A DNA stretch of 64,000 bases from Podospora bellae-mahoneyi (taxonomy: Eukaryota > Ascomycota > Sordariomycetes > Sordariales > Podosporaceae), in contig NC_085883.1 in NCBI RefSeq assembly GCF_035222275.1, forward strand, positions 2,294,001-2,358,000, written 5' to 3'. A program made the position numbers and the translations under genes. Numbering within the stretch: position 1 is the first letter of the stretch; every line of letters starts with the position of its first letter. Positions 34,596 to 46,906 of this stretch are shown piece by piece. The notes under the pieces were generated by a model. It had not been told where the DNA came from. It saw only the letters and a program-made list of their open reading frames with translations, and searched no databases.

Positions 34596-37500
34596 GCCGC
34601 AGCAGCAGTTACCCTTGATTGCCGAGCAAAATCATCGTAGATGGCCATTTGCTCATCATTGAGGCCGCTCAAGCTGGGCTGCAGCTTGAAAGGAGCGGGG
34701 ATAGTCCAGGCCCAGCGGTTCAGGCGGGGATCCATGAATGGGTCGTTGGGTCGGTTGATGCGGTGATGGCGGCGCGCCTCGAGATCTTCTGCGAGCAAGT
34801 CCTCAATCTCGGGGACACCGCGCTCCTCGGCCGACTTTTCGATGATGCTGGAAGCCAGCTCCATGTTGGAGTTGACACACAGCATGATGATACCTTCTGG
34901 GAGACCCTGATGAAGCTCCGAGGCGAGCTGGCGGAGATAGTTGGTGAAGTTGGCGCGCAATGGCTCCTTGGAGGTTACAAGTGCCAAGCTCCCAGCAGTA
35001 GACTTGACCATGTTGACGGCAGCCATCCGAACCCTGTCCGGGTCGCCCTCGGTTGCGAAGTCCTTGCGGATCATTTGCTGCGTAGAGATGGCGGCAATGG
35101 TCACAGACCTATCCACAACAGGCTGGATGATCTCTTGCAGCGCGCGCGTGAGAGCTTGACGGACAATGTCGTGCAGCTTCGCGGCGCTGACAACCTCGGT
35201 GGACGGGACGCTCAGGTTGGGCCCCAAGTCGGGGATGGCAAGAGCCGGGTGCGAGACAAGTGAGCTGTTCACTCCCGTCATGCCGTTGAGGGATAGGCTC
35301 TCAAAACTGTCGAGATTATCTGGCCCAACCAAGTCACCCACGTCCTCGAGAGGAGGCCGGTTCAAGATCTCACCAGATGGCTCGATCGCCTCATGATCGA
35401 GATCGAGACACTTGCAGAGCACCTCGATCTCAAACTTGAGATTGAGCTTGAGCTCGGCGTTGTGATAGAGTTCAATTAGGAGGTGGATAATGTCCATGAG
35501 CCAGGGGTTCGGCGGTCTGAACACGTTCGAGTTGGCTGCCTGGGTCAAGACCTTGCAGACAAAGGGGATGACGACAATGAGACGCTTGGTATCGAGGGCT
35601 TCGATCAGCAGTTGCCTGAAGGCAATGTTGCTGTGCTTGATAGGCTTGTCACGAGCAAGGGTCAACAGGCCAAGCCAGCCACCCAGATTCTTGAGGTGAG
35701 TCCTCTCGGTCGAATTCGACTGCGTCTGCTCAGAGTTGAGCATGCGCTGGACGCTGACATAGGTCTCCCTCAGAACTTCGGTCCACAGCAGCCTATCCTC
35801 AAACTGCTTCACCAGCTCGAGGTAGACATGGTGGTAGTTCGGCTGCATCTTGGCGCGCTCCTCCACCAGGTGACTGGCGAACCACTGCTGGTGCTTGACA
35901 TCCAGCATCTTCTGGAGCTCCTTGAATATTGACTGCAGGGTCGTGTCGGTGGCGTTATTGAGAGCAAACTGGATTTTGCCTTGGGCATCGGGCGTGGGGT
36001 CTTCGTAGTTGATCCCGGCGGGAGGTGGGCCAACATTGATGGACAGGAACGGGGGAGGGTGCTGTTCCGAGCTGAGACTGTCCTCCAGACCGCCATTGGT
36101 CAGTTGCTTGTCACTGCCGGCGATGGCTGGAAGACCGTTGCGAAGGGTTCGGGCCAACTCCTCGTCATGCTCTCGAACCACCTCTTCCGCCTTCCTGTAC
36201 GCCTCCGTTCCCTGTAGTCCAGGTATCAGGATCAAGTCCTTGCAGAACGCAGGCCATTCCCGCAGCCGGCCAAAGAGCTGCATGAGGGCCTGAAGACCGA
36301 ACTTGTACATGGGCTCCTCGGGACGATTCTCCTTGACGGCCTGCAAGATCATACCCAAACCAATTTTGAGGGGGAGTCTCGATATCAACTTGTGAGAGAT
36401 TATCCCACCGAAGAGCACTGCTGTAGTGGCGAGGGCCTCGAGAGGATAGTCGACATAATGGGCGTATTCGTCAAACAGACCGTGAATCATGCACGCAAAA
36501 ATGTCCTGCTCCAGCGGCACACGCGAATGCTTGTAGTGTTCGAGAACCTCGACCACACTGCGAACCTGCAATTCATCGCCGTACATTTTCTTGTAGTGTT
36601 CTTCCATCCTGGTCGTGGCTGCTGGTGCAAGCATATTCCCGCCCCGCCCATTGTCATCGATGATGTCGTCGTAACCTTCCCCATAGTTAATCAGGCGGGG
36701 GTAAGCTGTTATGCAGTGTCTCTGAACATTAATCAGATCCACAACAGGGGCTTTCAGGTTGAACCTGTCCAAAATGTCGAGCATCATATAGACTGTTTTG
36801 ACCTGCAAGGGTGTGTGGGCTTGTCCATTGTCTCCGCTCCGCTGATACGTCTGCTCCAGGTTCGTTTTTATCAACAGAAACTGATTTATGGCCCTGGCCA
36901 TCTCGCCGGGTCGCTCAGCGTTCTGGCTTGCCCACTGCTCCAAGTTCAGAAAACCTTGCGCATGCGCATAGGCAACGAGATCAAGCCCGAAGCCAGTGGG
37001 AAGGAAAACCAGCTCCTGGAGCCACTTGTGCCTCACCGCAAACTCGAAGATGGTTGGCAAGACAATAGGCTTGAGAGCATGCTGTTCTTCCAGCCGCTGC
37101 ATGACCCACACCTTGTCCCGTCTCCAGAGGCTTTCCATCACAAAGTCGGAGGTCGGTGTCTTGTTGATCAGAAACCCCTCAAATAGCGATGCCAGCGTCT
37201 CTTCGGCCATTGTGGGCCACGGCTTAGGAACCCCAAAGGCTGAGGTGACAAAGACATGTAGATTAGGCACAACGACGTCTTGAAACAGGCGCTTCGCCTC
37301 TGTGCTCTGTGAGGCATGCATCGAGTGCAGAGCCACATTGAAGACAGCAGACAAAGCAGCCTCGGATACCAGTGGGTGTCTAACAGCGAGGGCAGCTATT
37401 TCCTGAATTGCCCGGTCGGATTGTACGTATTCGTCCACCGTAAACGTCGGCTTGAGGCCTGGGATGGTTGTGGCATCCAGTTGCTCCGGGGTGAGTGAGG

Positions 37501-38972
37501 CATAGGCGCAAATGAAGGACAGCTGGGTTTCGGGATTCTCCCATTCTCCGCCCCACAGCCGTTGAATGTTGAACCTGTCGAGATGCTCGAGCGCGATGGG
37601 TAATAATGCATTGTATAACCGCAGAAACTGCGCCGAAGTTACGCGTGCATTCGCATGGTCGAAATACGAAACGACATCCTGCCACTGGAAGCTGTCGGGC
37701 AGTATCCGCCTCAGGGCCGCAACGAGAATCGAGGGTTTGTGTGGCGGGGTCTGGCTGATGGTGGTGTAAAGAAGCGCGGCAGATACTTGTTCTTCGGACA
37801 GTTGGATGTTGGAAGGTCGGTTCTGGAGGTAAGTCACGCATGTCTCCTCGTCCTTGGTGAAGGCTGACCCGACACGGTATATGTAGAGGGCCAGTGCATT
37901 CGGTGGCCTGTCGGCGAGGAGGCGAATCAGGTCCAGGGCCGCCAGAACCTGAGAGGGGGGCGGCTTTCCGTCTCCTCCTTGTGAATACCGCATCGACACC
38001 TTGTACTCCAACTCCTTCTTGGCGGCAGCATTGAAGTTTGGCGGGTGAAGTTGTATGAATCGGTCGAGCAGTTCGGCAACGAATTCGGCGGGCATGTCCA
38101 TGTGTTCCCCAGTCGGTCGACTCAAGATATTCACAAAGGTTGGGTAGTTGGTAGACAAAATGGCATCCGCTGCGACAGTGAAACCATGTCAGTAATAGAG
38201 GGAGTAGGCACGCTGCGCAAGGGCGTCTTACCTTTGGTCTTCAGGTCAACCCTGCTACCTAGTTTGAAGGCCAGGGCCAACAGTGTCTTTTCGAGGGCAT
38301 CGAGTTGGAAGTGTTCCATAAAAGTCGACAAGTCAAAAGTGTGGAATATATCTTCGGTGCCGGTCTCGATCGACTCGGCGATCTTCCTCGCTTGGCTGAA
38401 GTCTCTGGCAAGCAGCTCCATTTCGGCAACAAGGAGTTGCATGTTGTTATTGTTGGAATTCGCTACTGGCCGCCCCGCGCCGGGGAAGATCTGAGAGGCA
38501 TTGGAGGCCACCAGGCGCGTGAAGTATCTCGAATAGACATCCATGCCGTGCTCATGGATAAGCTGGGGAGAAGCCATAACAGCAGGTTAGCAGTCGGTCA
38601 ATAGGGTGCAGGAGTAGGTATGGGATATGGCAGTTGACAGTGGGGCAGAAGGGGCAGCGGAGGACAGAAGGCTGACAGCGGCATCAAGGGCGATTGGCAC
38701 CGCACCTTTTGCAAAGCGTCAGTCTGTGACTTCCACCTTCTCGGATCGCCCTTGTCCTCTTTGATGGTGCTCAGGAGCAGGAGAACCTGGGCAACTGCAA
38801 TCTTGGCCAGGGAGCTGGAGCCAGTGGGGCTGCTGGTACTGGGGTTGGCACCCGAACTCAGCGCACCGTGATGATGGGAGGGACTCTGCGAGTGGGCGAG
38901 GCCAGTGTGGAGGGGCTGGGAGGCAGAATTGGGATTGGGTGTGAAGGTTCCCTTCTTGGAGTGGGGGACCAT
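32105..38972 (-). CDS. NOT1: NOT1, scaffold of the CCR4-NOT complex
   Basis: Four exons (38706-38972, 38232-38562, 32204-38169, 32105-32149); introns of 143, 62 and 54 bp; 2202 residues, the usual size. The start (MVPHSKKGTFTPNPNSASQP) is followed by a disordered region and then long HEAT-like helical repeats. NOT1 scaffolds mRNA deadenylation and translational repression in the cytoplasm, binding Caf1, Ccr4, Caf40, Not2/3/5 and others. The C-terminal block has the Not1 domain (PVVYPGFLFQWMGLLAHR, AYHVQLCQCLPSHATQLINM, MVNELRFANASTNYFSHAI). The last exon supplies VAARFEAILRPVVA after FIKAAPE, a typical C-terminus. A 15-residue Ala run (GCG/GCA repeats, near 34563-34610) lies in the linker between two helical domains. 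The intron before the last 15 codons is supported by GTACGT, TCTAACATG and TTCTAG. Confidence 0.95.
34562..34612 (-). repeat. GCN trinucleotide run coding for poly-alanine in NOT1
   Basis: On the plus strand GGCGGCGGC... then GCAGCAGCC; on the coding strand a run of Ala codons. It lies in a disordered linker and is probably variable in length between strains. Confidence 0.9.
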
Positions 38973-39819
38973 GGATTACCAGGTAGGAATTTATGTGTGG
39001 AATCGCCGGTGCTGCTATCCAGGGCAAGGCGGGACAGAGCGACTCTTTTTTTGGTGGTGAAGGGGGGAGCGCGAGGCGCTACTAGGTATTCTGTAGACGT
39101 GTGTGGTACGGCAGAGGGGTCTCTCTCTCTCCCGTCTCTTTGCGGATCTCTGCTGGGGTAACGAAGTAACGAGGGCTGCTGCTTGTAAGGCCTGTGACGT
39201 TGGTCGCGGTCTGGTAATATCGTGGATGGTATTGGCAGCAGGCTCTCGGCAGGGGGCCAGGGACGGTGGTGGGTGAGATAGGGATGGTGATGGAAGATCG
39301 AAAGTCGCTTTTTTACGACGTTGTTGAATGGCAAGTGTTGCTTGCCGAGCTAGGTATCCCTTTGAGTTTGGGGCGCTGAGATGCTTGGCACCCACGGCCA
39401 ATCGTAGCTACGGAACCGGCGTGATCACGTGAGAGTGTACCTGGAGACACTGAGCAAAATGTGGGGTGACAAGGCTCCGACCGTTGGATGCCTGAGGAAT
39501 TAGGCGGCTGCACGCATCGGATTCACCCGAGGCCTACAATGGTTATGTCAGTCCGTTCAAGAGGCCTGTCCATAGTGTGAGGAATAAGATTGTGTTAAAA
39601 GGGCATTTGCAAGGCAGTCAAAGGTATGTTCTAATGCCAAGGTAGATAGGCCTAGACTAATGTCCAATGGCCTTGTTTACACTTGGGCGAGCCTGATATA
39701 CAGTTGTGGCAGATGCTAATTCGACATGACACATCTCTTGGAAGAGACGCATTTGCACGAGGTGTAAATCGTATAGTGAGGGTTCATTTGCAAAGGTAGG
39801 GTCACTTGAATCAATAATT
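38973..39819. other. 5' flank of NOT1
   Basis: No gene seen. The divergent promoter region of NOT1 (minus) and of the hydrolase/CorA gene (plus, start 40888) spans about 1.9 kb and contains repeat locus 3. Confidence 0.45.
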
Positions 39820-39940
39820 AAGACACTAAAGTAGGTCGACATGCCTTGAAGGATAGTCTGTAGGCTTTTAGACATAGTTAATAGGCCTTGAGAGATCGTT
39901 TAAAGGCCTATTAATTTACTTCGAGGCATAGTTTACAGCG
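39820..39940. repeat. AGGCCTT minisatellite, locus 3
   Basis: Four to five imperfect units (ATGCCTTGAAGGATAGTCTG, TAGGCTTTTAGACATAGTTA, ATAGGCCTTGAGAGATCGTT, AAAGGCCTATTAATTTAC, GAGGCATAGTTTACAG). Same family and orientation as the copy near 15.3 kb; again in a divergent promoter region. Confidence 0.7.
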
Positions 39941-40887
39941 TAACATGGGTTAACTTACTTTTGTGAGTCAACTATTTTGTGGTGAGGGTGTGTGCCCGGT
40001 TGAGAAAGGCATTGCATAAAAGTTGCTGACCCATACCCATCCACTTCATCCCTCCTCAATCTCCATCTCAAAATGTATGGTCTAGTCGGGTTTTATGGCA
40101 GACGGCTTCACTCAATATCTGCAACCTGCAAAGTTCCTGTGCTCACCGCATCATACTGTGCTGATACCCAACTTTAGTGGGTCCTCCGACTATGCCCCCT
40201 GACAGGTCAAGCTTTCTTCCTCGTTTCTTGGTTTCCACAGGACATCCAGTCGTCCTGTCAAGCTTTCTTTTGTTTTTGCGCCAGTTGATTTGATCAGAAT
40301 GCTTGTCTTTGGTTCACAATACACAGCACAGCACAGTTACACGCATGATCCTATCCATTTCGCACTGCCACACGCCGCTATATCCAACCCAGTCTACCAT
40401 AATTGCGACATGGCTGTTGGTCCAGTGTTGCAGAATAACCCACTTACAGGCGGCTCATGAGCTGCTTCTTTTGTTCCTAGCGCCCCCAGAATTCTGTCAC
40501 CCCCCGGCTGCATGGTGTGGTACAGCAACCAATGGCATTGCCCTCGCTGCGTAGCAACAATGGCCAGCCAGGCCCAATAGTTAGAAGCGGGAGATCCCTC
40601 GTCTGTTTCGTCCGGCACAGACTTCCAGGCTCGGTCTCGATGTTCATGGATGGCAAGGTCCATTTCAAATATGTAGCGTTGTTGGCCGTTGTCCCCTCAT
40701 CAGCCTGCCCGTGCTTGGCGGAGCCCTTGGCAGGCTTTTAATCACTTCTCGCTTCTCCCATGCTCTTGTTCTTTTCATCTTTCTGGTGATCCATGGTTTA
40801 GTGACTTTCACCACCCCGACTGGACGCTGGACCAGCTCCCTCTCGCGTCTTGAGCCCATCTCGGCATCTTTCAGGGTCAACAGAGCG
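39941..40887. other. 5' flank of the hydrolase/CorA gene
   Basis: No supportable gene. The frame of the downstream gene is open from 40711, where an ATG would add 59 residues containing a hydrophobic stretch (HALVLFIFLVIHGLVTF). Confidence 0.45.
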
Positions 40888-43800
40888 ATGGACGGAAACA
40901 CTGATGCAAACAACCCCACAGACAAGGCTGACATCGACAGGGGGGCGGAGAAACGTCAGGAGAAAGACGAGGCCGAAGAGGTCATAGCCCTCGAAGTGCT
41001 ACCAACACGGATTCAGTTCAAAGATTCCCTTCCCAGTCGGTCTTCCAGAGATTTTACGGAACGCGGCCGAAGCATCAGCAAAGGACGCAGCCCCAGCCCG
41101 CCCCGTATCAACCTTGGCGCTGGATTTGCAGAGTATAGGGGTGATGTGGGCGGCCATGGCTACGATGAGACCGAGGTAGATATCATTGCCATTCCCTGTC
41201 CTGGGGCGGATCCGATCCAGACATGGATCTACGACAGCGATTCCAGCAGTGCCGAATCCAACTATCATGTCGAGGTTGGATCGCACATCACCCGCAGCAA
41301 CCAGAGCACCCGCAGCTCCCAGAGTTCTCTTCGCAGGTCAAGCCCGTGGGTCACTTTGAGGCTGCGGGAGCGCGTCAACATTGCTCGGGTATTCTTGTAC
41401 AGGCACCGGCATCTTGAGGAGGGAATGAATTTGAAGTCGTTGGCGAATGATCTCCTTGAACAAGTGCAGGACATTCGCAAGGGATCTGTAAGTGCATGCA
41501 TCTTTCTGTCTCGTTTCTGCCGTGTGTGTATTTCCCAAAAATCAGATGCTGATTATGAATATCTCATAGTCTCGGCCCTTGTTTTTCATTGCGCATAGCA
41601 TTGGCGGGCTGGTCGTTAAGAGTGCCTTGGTGAAAGCTAGCCAGAAAACAAAGTACCAGGATATAATGGACGACTGTCATGGTGTCACATTTTTTGGTAG
41701 GCTTCTTGTGATGATGTTGATATTGTGGCGTTTGGTAAAACCAGGCTGACAAAGCAACAGGAACACCACATCGCGGCTCAAGCTACATGTCGATGCCCAA
41801 CCTCAAGGACTCTATTCAAGACCTTCTTCAGCTTGAATCGCCACTCCCCAGGTCCCTTACAGATGAAATCCTCGTCAATAATCCGAAGCTAAAACAGCTG
41901 CACGAGCAATTCGTGGACATTGCCAGCGAGCTCCGTCTTTGGTCCTTCTACGAGACTCGGGAGTGTTTGCTTTCCGGATCTGGTGCCCAGTTCACAAACG
42001 AAGTACAGTTTACTGCCCCTTTGGTTTCGGTGAAATCTGCTATACTCGAAATCTGGCAAGAAGATATCTTTGGCGTCGAAAGTGACCACGCGCATCTCGC
42101 TGCTTTTGGTCCCGATAATGAGGAGATTTTGCATTCATATCTTGGGGACTTGGCAGGCGCCGTCCTGAAAGCGGCAGAGCTTAGCCGGGATCATGTTCAC
42201 CACCCACTATACCTCAAGAGCCATGTCCAAGTCGAAGTCATTGGGTTCTATGAGGATCCAGATGGCTGGATGGCTGCTACACAGCGGTATGCTGGTCAAG
42301 GGTCGGACGCGAGTGTCGAATCGGGCTCTATCATACGCTTGTATGCCACCAAATACCCCTACAAGGACTTCTTGAAGAAAGGCCCAGAGAAGTGCCTGTC
42401 TGAACGGTTACATGATCGATCGCAATGGAAGAGGAGAAGAGTACGAAGCCCGAATCGGGCTGGCGGGCGGACAGACTTGCGGCCACCTCAGTTGCCTCAG
42501 GAAACTACAGCTGATGCCAACGTCCTCGGTATCACGCAGGGCCAGCTCGATGTTGGACATCAGGGCGGTGCTGGGATCGGCCCAGAAATCATCATCAGTG
42601 GAGGTTCACCTGTCGCTCTCGAAAGACCGGCTCTGTTAAGGGTTCCAGCTCGAACTATGCCTGAGCTACGGCCTCCAAGCCCCGAGAGCTTGGCCAGTGT
42701 ATCAACCACGGCGTCGGACCCGTTGTTCATTCAAGGGAAGGACTTTGCAGGAGATGGGCCCTTGACCGTGGATTTGCTGGCCAGGCAACAAGCAGAAATT
42801 ATGCTCAAGGAGCATGAACTCGGGGCGTCTGCTGGCTTTTCCCGGCCGAATCCCCAACTCAAAAAGTTCACGTGGATTCATATGCCTTTCAACAACCCGG
42901 TCTGGGTTAAGGAGATCTTTAATGTTCTTTCCGACATCCAAGGGCACGATTTTTCCAAGCTTTTTGACTATGACAACTGGCAATCGAAGCACATTCAGAA
43001 CCGCCATTCCGAATCTCAGCCAGCATTCCTCAAACCAACCTGCAAGTACCTGACCAATACAGGCATAACCTCGCCACGCCCTACCCCTCTTGTTGGACCA
43101 TCTTCATCGTTCTTGACACCGAACTGCCTGTTTGTCTACATGCCATACCTTCATTTTGACACCTACCGAAGCATGATCAGGCGCCGGAAGATCATCAGAG
43201 AGCGCCGGGAGCGTGGCAGGGCGAAACCTGTTCCGAAGCATGTGGCTGATGAGGACTGCCTTGAGCTCAAGATGATCTGGGAGTACATTGGCTTCGATCC
43301 TCCTCTCAATTGTCGTAGGACCTTGGACCAGTTCGGCCACCATTCCCTCAGAGACACCAACTCCCGCGATGATGACCAAATGCTGTACAAGCTCACCAAA
43401 AAGGATGCCTTCTCCCTGACGAAACAGCTCAATGGTGTTGCTACCAAGTCCCAGGCTGGGCCGGCTGGAAGCTCGATGTATTCAAACAAAGGTTCCAATG
43501 GGAGCAACGCCGGCTCCCACAATGACGACGATGAATACGAGGAAGAAACCGAGGCCGAGCTTCGAGACGGTTACGTACTGATGGTTGACCAGCTCTGGCT
43601 CTGGTCCATTGATAAGACCACCCTCACCACCTTCTTCCCTCGCCGGTACTCGACCCCAACAGAGGGCACCCTGTTTCACCAGGCCGACCTACGGAACAGC
43701 GTATACAACGAGCTGAACGGTGACCTCACCGGCCGTACCGAAAACGCTCTCGACCTGGCTGCTTTGATAGTCTACCACGCTGTCATCGTCTTCCTCGACC

Positions 43801-44872
43801 GTTCCACCCACCCAGACCTGGAGATCTTCCGTCTCTTTGACGAAGCCATTGGCATGTTGGCCGAAAGGATGACGCTTAATATGAAACAATTCCGGCTCCA
43901 ATCTCTCAGCATGGACGATGACGAAGACGACGAGGGCACCGACTACTCTGACTGGGAAGGGGAGAGCCCAGCCTCGATCAAAAAACGGCACAGAAAAGAG
44001 CTTGAAAGGTCCGAGAGGGAAAACAGAGAGAACACGTCTGCTCTACTCGAACTGGCAGATCTCAAGGATGAATTAACGGTACTACAGACCCTGTTTAAGA
44101 ACCAGGAGTCAACCGTCAAGCAAATGAAGGATTTCTACGAGATCCATTGCAAGGAGACAAGGAAGAATTGGCAGGAGCCGCTGGATGATGCGTTGGAGTA
44201 TTTGGATGATTTTAAGGGGACGGTGAATGAGATGATTGAAAGGGTTAATACGACGAGGAATGATGTGAGTTCTCCCCTACTCAAACACCGTGACCAAACA
44301 GTAAGCTGACGAATAATGTGAAGTATGAAAAAATGCTCGAAATGGTCCAACGCCAAGCCCAAGTCGACGAGGTCCGCTGGTCACGCCTCCAAGCCGAGCT
44401 CGCCTCGTCCCAAAACCTCTCGGTCATGATCTTCACCACCTTCACCGTCATCTTCCTCCCGCTCACCTTTTTTACCGGACTATTCGGTATGAACGTTACC
44501 AACTGGCAAGAAGAACACATGCCCGACCTCGAGCAAGTCGGCTGGATCTCCCTGCCTACCTCGATCCTCCTAATCATTTTTTCGCTGGTTGCAGCATTCA
44601 GCTGGAGAGTCCAGAGAGGGTTTAAGGGGATATACAAGATTATAAGGGGGGGCTATAAGAAGGTTAAAAAGGGGTATACCCAGAAGCTGGAGCCGATGTG
44701 GAGGAAGGAGAAGAAACGGAGGAGGAGACAGGAGAAGAAGAGGAAGTATGTGGAGAAGCAGACCGCGTGGGATAAGGATGGGATGTATGATTTTTGGGAC
44801 AAGGTGAAGGAGAATCAGAGGAAGATTAGGTATCAGATTCCGGAGCAGAATAGGAGGACGTTGAGGGGGTGA
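40888..44872 (+). CDS. alpha/beta-hydrolase (SERAC1-like) and CorA-type membrane domain fusion protein
   Basis: Four exons (40888-41487, 41570-41696, 41761-44264, 44324-44872), introns of 82, 64 and 59 bp, 1259 residues. The N-terminal part has an alpha/beta-hydrolase pattern: VDIIAIPCPGADPIQTW, RVFLYRHRHLEEGMNLKSLA, then across two introns FFIAHSIGGLVVKSALVKAS (Ser of a nucleophile elbow, near residue 210) and FFGTPHRGSSYMSMPNL. This matches SERAC1/DUF676-type esterase-like domains. A long middle region contains disordered stretches. The C-terminus is CorA-like: an acidic, coiled-coil segment, then a helix with the GMN motif (FTGLFGMNVTNW, near residue 1132) and a second helix (ILLIIFSLVAAFSW), ending in a Lys/Arg-rich tail. 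CorA proteins are Mg2+ or related channels. Such two-domain proteins are widespread in filamentous fungi; their physiology is unknown to me. An upstream in-frame ATG at 40711 is an alternative start. Confidence 0.85.
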
Positions 44873-45008
44873 TATGTATGATGATTATGAAGAGATGGAT
44901 AGAGATAGGTAATGGTAATCCAAAATAATACATTCACAGAAATGCCTTCAACAAATCTTCAAGGCCTGTGCGACTAGGGTCTTGACAGAAGGTATTACCA
45001 ACGCCTCA

Positions 45009-45012
45009 TATA
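45009..45012 (+). promoter_or_regulatory. TATA element of the 5S rRNA gene
   Basis: TATA at exactly -29 to -26 relative to the 5S start at 45038. Neurospora 5S genes need a TATA element at this position, which supports the 5S call. Confidence 0.6.
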
Positions 45013-45037
45013 GGGCCATTTTCAGCACCGCACTATC

Positions 45038-45104
45038 ACATACGACCATAGATAACCGAAAATACGGGATCCCGTCCGCTCTCCCCCAGTCAAATAGTTA
45101 ATCG
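45038..45104 (+). pseudogene. 5S rRNA gene, 5' half
   Basis: Begins ACATACGACCATAGATAACC and continues through GGGATCCCGTCCGCTCTCCC, the conserved 5' part of fungal 5S rRNA. It reads on to AGTCAAATAGTTAATCG, which looks like AGTCAAnCGGTTGATCG with C-to-T and G-to-A changes. The gene stops here; its 3' half lies at 47830-47886. The two pieces sum to 118 nt when a 6-base overlap is counted once. Confidence 0.85.
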
Positions 45105-45257
45105 TAATGTTATTTTCTAGGATAACTTTAGGCCTACTTTTTCGCTAAGTTAGTATCTAAACGTATTAATTTCCGCAAAAGACTTAACAGTACTATTTTC
45201 TACAATTAAAACGGAGTTTACTGTCTTATTAGCTTTATTTCTTTTACTTTTATGTTG

Positions 45258-45468
45258 CAGCTGTATAACGAACCCCTATCCAGAACCTCTGAAAGGGATA
45301 CTGGTTGAAGGCACTTCTGAACAATCCTGGTTCTGTACAGCTAAACAGTGTACAACAATGGCTTGTCTCAATCACAACAGTCTAGATACCAACGATTGTG
45401 ACTTGAATTGCATACTGCGGAACTGTCTATCTACACCAGCCAGCTCCTCCGTATATATAGACCAGTGG
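45258..45468 (-). repeat. repeat family X, copy 1 (inverted)
   Basis: About 210 bp, the reverse complement of copy 2 at 46708-46906 with roughly 85-90% identity by eye; most differences are C/T or G/A. Its outer end reads TGTATAACGAACCCC. On its own strand a TATATATACGG box precedes it. It could be the R-U5 part of an LTR, or a solo repeat. Confidence 0.8.
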
Positions 45469-45655
45469 ACCGTGGACCGTTGACTTACAGACGGTCCTCG
45501 GTCCCCTCCTGATTGGCTGATACTGGACCGTGGACCGTGAGACCCACCGCGGTCCCCGGTCCCCATCTTACTGGTCCATTCCGTCCGACTGGACCGTGAG
45601 CCCCGCTCGATCGCTCGGTCCAGCTCTGATTGGTCCAGTGTGCCCCACTGTCTTC
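45465..45655. repeat. GGACCGTGGACCGT-type repeat array
   Basis: GC-rich island inside the AT-rich element. GGACCGTGGACCGT occurs twice (near 45468 and 45528), with several further GGACCGTG, GGTCC and CTGATTGG(C/T) motifs. It lies directly upstream (on the minus strand) of the TATATATAC box of repeat copy 1, so it may be an old promoter array. Confidence 0.7.
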
Positions 45656-46707
45656 CAAAACCGTGACAAGCTGCCTATTATAGCCGGTATATTTTAGGCC
45701 CGATATAAAGTAGTATAGTATTTTTACCTATTATTTGCCTAGCATTACTTATTTTTTCCGCTCTTACCTATCGTCGTCCATACACGCCCCAATTAATACT
45801 CTATTTTCCCGCTTCTGCCTGCTCGTCGTCTTTACGCCCTTTCAACACCCACAACTTACGCTGCTCCTACGACTTGCGCTACTTCTAAGACTTACGCTGC
45901 CTCTACAATAGTTAATTAAAGACGCTAAACGTTATTGCGCTTAATAGAGCTCTTAAGCTACTGACGTAGTTTTTTTTTATCCGTATGAATTTAACTTTAA
46001 AGTCGAAAAAATTTATACCCGACTTTAATAACGATGAAACTTATAAACGAAGTACTATATTTAACGGTTTATATCTAATAAAGTATTCGTAACTAAAAAT
46101 ATATTATAACTTATCTTAATCTTGATAATGTATAATTCTGTATTAATTACCTAAACTCTTTTGCTGAATACTAAAAAAGTTTTTATAATTATATTTTTAT
46201 TAACGTTGTTACTTATTTAATCTTTAATTAAGGAAATATAAGCGAGGTTTAAGGTATGTTAAAATAGGTGCTATTGAGGCTTGTGGGATATAAACTCAAA
46301 TAGCTGTCATCACAGTATACTAAAAGCGAAGAAAACTTTAATTACAGTATTAGTTTGAAGTGCAGCTACAGGCCCGGGGGATATAAGTGAGGAAGTAGGG
46401 CTCTCAGAGGATTCGGGGGTTCAGGGATCATGTATATAAGCAGTCTGCTTTAGACATTCTATTTTAGACAAAACATCGACTTTTATTTTCTTTTTATTCT
46501 GTTCCTTGCACGTGTGCAGGCAATTCTGGCCCTCTGATCAGGCCAATCCGGTGCTTATTGTGTGGCCTGCAAGCCCACAGAGTCTTTTCTTTGTCCTACG
46601 TGAAGTGCGGCATGCGAGCGAGCCACTCTCACGCAGGTGTGTTCATTCAGAGACCTGCTGAGGGTATATTTGTGGTGTTGTAGTTGTTTTGTGGGTTTTC
46701 TCACCAT

Positions 46708-46906
46708 TCAATATATACGGAAGAACTGGCTAGTGTGGATAGATAGTTCCGTAGTATGCAATGTAAGTCACAATCATTAGTATCTAGACTGTTGTGATTG
46801 AAACAAGCTGTTTGTTGTACACTATTTAACTGTACCGAACCAGGATTATTTAGAAGTGCCTTTAACTAGTATCTTTTTCAGAGATTCTGGATAGGAGTTC
46901 GTTATA
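46708..46906 (+). repeat. repeat family X, copy 2 (direct)
   Basis: Begins after AATATATACGGAAGAACTGGC and ends GGAGTTCGTTATAG. Pairs with copy 1 in inverted orientation, and its last ~95 bases with copy 3 in direct orientation. Relative to copy 1 it carries more T and A at sites where copy 1 has C and G. Confidence 0.8.
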
